Positions 63,301-64,000 of a DNA stretch of 64,000 nucleotides are shown one piece after another (the first letter of the stretch is position 1; every line of letters starts with the position of its first letter). The notes under the pieces are model-generated. The model was not told where the DNA came from and did no database searches. It saw only the letters and a list, made by a program, of their open reading frames with translations. This DNA comes from Nostoc sp. JL33. Its GTDB lineage: Bacteria > Cyanobacteriota > Cyanobacteriia > Cyanobacteriales > Nostocaceae. The position numbers were made by a program, and so were the translations under genes. The stretch lies in the NCBI RefSeq assembly GCF_017114985.1, contig NZ_JABXKP010000049.1, positions 165,643-229,642 on the forward strand, read 5' to 3'.

Positions 63301-64000
63301 GACGCAAAACTCAATGGCTTTCTCAAACGCGCCCTTTTTGGTTCAGTTGCAGCCGGATTAGTCTTAGCTGGACTAACAGTTACAGCCTGGGATGCAGCAC
63401 AAAGGGCAGAACAGGAAAGAAAACAAGCTGCAATCAGTGAAATCAACGCCCTTGCTAACTCTTCAGCTACCTTTTCTGCCTCTGGGCAAATCTGGGAGGC
63501 ACTGACAGAAGGCTTAAAAGCGAATGGAAAACTGAAAAATGCCGGGAAGGTGGCGGTAGATACCCAGATGCGGGTTGTGGGAAGTTTGCAGAAAGCTGTG
63601 TACTTACAACCAGAGAACAAATTCCAAGAATTGAATACATTAGAAGGGCATAGCAGTGCGGTCTATAGCGTGGTGTTCAGCCCCGATGGGCAAAGGCTGG
63701 CTTCTGCCAGTGCTGACAACACCATAAAACTCTGGAATGTCGCCACAGGCAAACCTCTGCAAACCCTTACTGGGCATAGCAGTGCGGTCTATAGCGTGGT
63801 GTTCAGCCCCGATGGGCAAAGGCTGGCTTCTGCCAGTGCTGACAAGACGATCAAACTCTGGGATGTCGCCACTGGCAAACCTCTGCAAACCCTGACTGGG
63901 CATAGCAGTAGGGTCTTTAGCGTGGTGTTCAGCCCCGATGGGCACAGGCTGGCTTCTGCCAGTGCTGACAAGACGATCAAACTCTGGGATGTCGCCACTG
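60343..64000 (+). CDS. STAND NTPase with WD40 repeats, runs off the window (partial)
   Basis: A frame open from ATG 60343 to the window end (1219+ codons), absent from the track because it has no stop. Order: an N-terminal domain of about 165 residues without Walker A (FKLILARCNYARERDRLISRLREIC, then FPLVLWIDDEIYKQLIQLAPDLESW), helical TPR-like repeats (about 180-480), and a STAND NTPase with Walker A GQSGVGKSS at 530-538 and Walker B VLIFDQFEEFF (Asp690). A membrane helix follows at about 997-1017 (ALFGSVAAGLVLAGLTVTAW), then WD40 repeats from about 1100. Two repeat-derived inserts lie inside the NTPase region. WD40 propellers in such proteins sense a ligand. The N-terminal domain is seen in other cyanobacterial WD40 proteins; its function is unknown to me. 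Confidence 0.9.
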   Translation, partial: MSPQQSPEDDHVNNDRSLKQLAWAIESSVGQFKLILARCNYARERDRLISRLREICQVEIHVLAVQHSNRTLYTAIQSELGEEIPACVMVVGLESVQNLSVMLTSANQVREEFRKNLPFPLVLWIDDEIYKQLIQLAPDLESWATTRNFAISTQELIDFIIETANQWFSNKFNFSADVYIKLEDELEATQRYLLKKPDVYNLEIQASLESLLGFIKQINNQKDSALQHYHKAYKLWQQTNNLEYQIKILGEIAFCYYLKAFKHQDIDHPDWQTTWRYVQEYINFINQFKSPDLIANALVKFGDILRDLEKWETLQSLSKQALVIHETNNQLRELAKDYGFLAEVALAHNNWVEANQLVKQALEVFAAIPNLEPANVSGVLFDIHEKDFKSKDLSLYQFILGRSQYHLGQIQQATLSLETARDVGNPLEDVRVYLDILRFLQQLYFEQKEYLQAYNIKQQRRSIEQQFGLRAFIGAGRLEATKQAFVETLRSNSSQGNIAPEIAASGRLLDVERLIERMGRPDYKLIVIHGQSGVGKSSLVNAGLVPALKNKAIGIQDYLPVVMRVYTNWVEELGKLLGRDEGDEGDEGDEGELELQASTSELGTSTFELGTSTSELGTSTSELGTSTFELERSASEPQPSTSELGTSTFELGTPTSELGTPTSEPQNPHSLLSQLRKNEQRNLRTVLIFDQFEEFFFVYTEPAQRKQFFEFLGECLNVLSVKVILSLRVDYIHYLLECNDLSSLKIIGNDILSNNVLYKLGNFSPADTKSIIQRLTENTSFHLEPALVEQLVQDLAGELGEVRPIELQVVGAQLQTENITTLAEYRQRGTKYELVKRYLDEVVNDCGVENQQAANILLYLLTDEKGTRPLKTRAELERDLLPYFSEIPPTPLKKQGFILSIPFLRESPQAGGSEARAEQASKISKLDLVLEIVVQSGLVVLLPENPFDRYQLVHDYIAAFIRQQQEPKLKQVMAELQKEREQRKLSDAKLNGFLKRALFGSVAAGLVLAGLTVTAWDAAQRAEQERKQAAISEINALANSSATFSASGQIWEALTEGLKANGKLKNAGKVAVDTQMRVVGSLQKAVYLQPENKFQELNTLEGHSSAVYSVVFSPDGQRLASASADNTIKLWNVATGKPLQTLTGHSSAVYSVVFSPDGQRLASASADKTIKLWDVATGKPLQTLTGHSSRVFSVVFSPDGHRLASASADKTIKLWDVAT
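62077..62345. repeat. Tandem repeats (9 bp and 21 bp) inside the STAND NTPase
   Basis: First GATGAGGGG/GATGAGGGA repeats at 9 bp (about 62080-62118; DEGDEGDEG). Then about ten units of a 21-bp motif (ACCTCAGAACTCGGAACTTCG and variants, 62138-62343) coding for TSELGTS-type heptads. Both keep the frame and sit between Walker A and Walker B. Confidence 0.88.
63001..63080. repeat. GATCCCCCC-type inverted repeat inside the STAND NTPase
   Basis: ATCCCCCCAACCCCCCTTAAAAAGCAGGG is matched by CCCTTTTTAAGGGAGTCG and by CGGGGGGATC at the right end, a common intergenic repeat of these genomes. Here it is in frame and codes for EIPPTPLKKQGF...PQAGGSE. Confidence 0.8.
63649..64000 (+). repeat. 126-bp WD40-coding direct repeats
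   Basis: Nearly identical 126-bp units begin at about 63649, 63775 and 63901 (GGGCATAGCAGTGCGGTCTATAG, then GCGTGGTGTTCAGCCCCGATGGG), each coding for a 42-residue WD40 blade (SPDGQRLASASADKTIKLWDVATG). The array continues beyond the window. Such DNA identity implies recent duplication or gene conversion among blades. Confidence 0.92.

Noticed and set aside
63640-63998. Two minus-strand frames with HHAIDRTAMPS or LPSGLNTTL repeats
   Set aside because: Antisense shadows of the WD40 repeats.
1-64000. tRNA and rRNA genes
   Set aside because: I looked for T-loop motifs (GTTCGAATC, GTTCAAATC and variants) and rRNA text and found none in a convincing context.

Overview
The window looks like chromosomal DNA of a filamentous, probably heterocyst-forming cyanobacterium of the Nostoc type. 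Pointers are the many HIP1 palindromes (GCGATCGC), heptanucleotide tandem repeats (ATCTAAA, AATTCGT), a high-light-inducible protein, an IspH of the long cyanobacterial form, DUF1816 and DUF2887 proteins, large multi-domain sensor kinases and WD40/STAND NTPases. This assignment is inferred from these features only; no database was searched.

Layout. 1-7.2 kb: an alpha-2-macroglobulin-like lipoprotein and a coupled pair of unknown genes. 7.3-10.1 kb: a membrane-anchored NACHT-HEAT NTPase. 10.2-16.6 kb: housekeeping and small modules, namely CbiE/CbiT, a RelE/ParE-like toxin-antitoxin pair, ispH, an SGNH hydrolase, an ammonium transporter and a YnfA-like protein. 17-23.2 kb: a 1571-residue hybrid kinase, a small lipoprotein and a PepSY-like membrane protein. 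23.3-25.1 kb: an IS607-type element (serine recombinase plus TnpB). 25.5-30.7 kb: a group 2 sigma factor, a cyclase-family hydrolase and a PAS/GAF kinase. 31.7-40.2 kb: a dynamin-like GTPase, a DUF2887 gene with a partial duplicate, an Hsp70-like ATPase and a protein of unknown family. 40.3-44.2 kb: Hlip, a PIN-domain toxin-antitoxin pair, a D12-class adenine methylase, an epimerase and clpP. 44.4-54.1 kb: ArsR/SRPBCC, trpD, a retropepsin-like protease, carA, a STAS protein, Mini-RNase III, a TrmH methyltransferase, DUF1816, an alpha/beta hydrolase and truB. 54.3-58.6 kb: a MITE-like element, an FAD monooxygenase, leuD and leuC. 58.9-64 kb: a P-loop ATPase followed by a STAND NTPase with WD40 repeats that runs off the window and is absent from the ORF track.

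Two themes stand out. First, three NTP-dependent modules of the kind often linked to biological conflict lie in one window: NACHT-HEAT, the GTPase/Hsp70-like/unknown cluster, and the ATPase/STAND-WD40 pair. The GTPase/Hsp70-like cluster resembles the SrfC/SrfB pairing of proteobacteria in size and architecture and is the best candidate for an undescribed system. Second, intergenic-type repeats have entered reading frames without breaking them: in the 961-aa kinase, in the DUF2887 protein, at two places in the STAND NTPase, in the extension of the TrmH methyltransferase, and near the start of the alpha-2-macroglobulin gene.

No tRNA, rRNA or CRISPR array was recognised.
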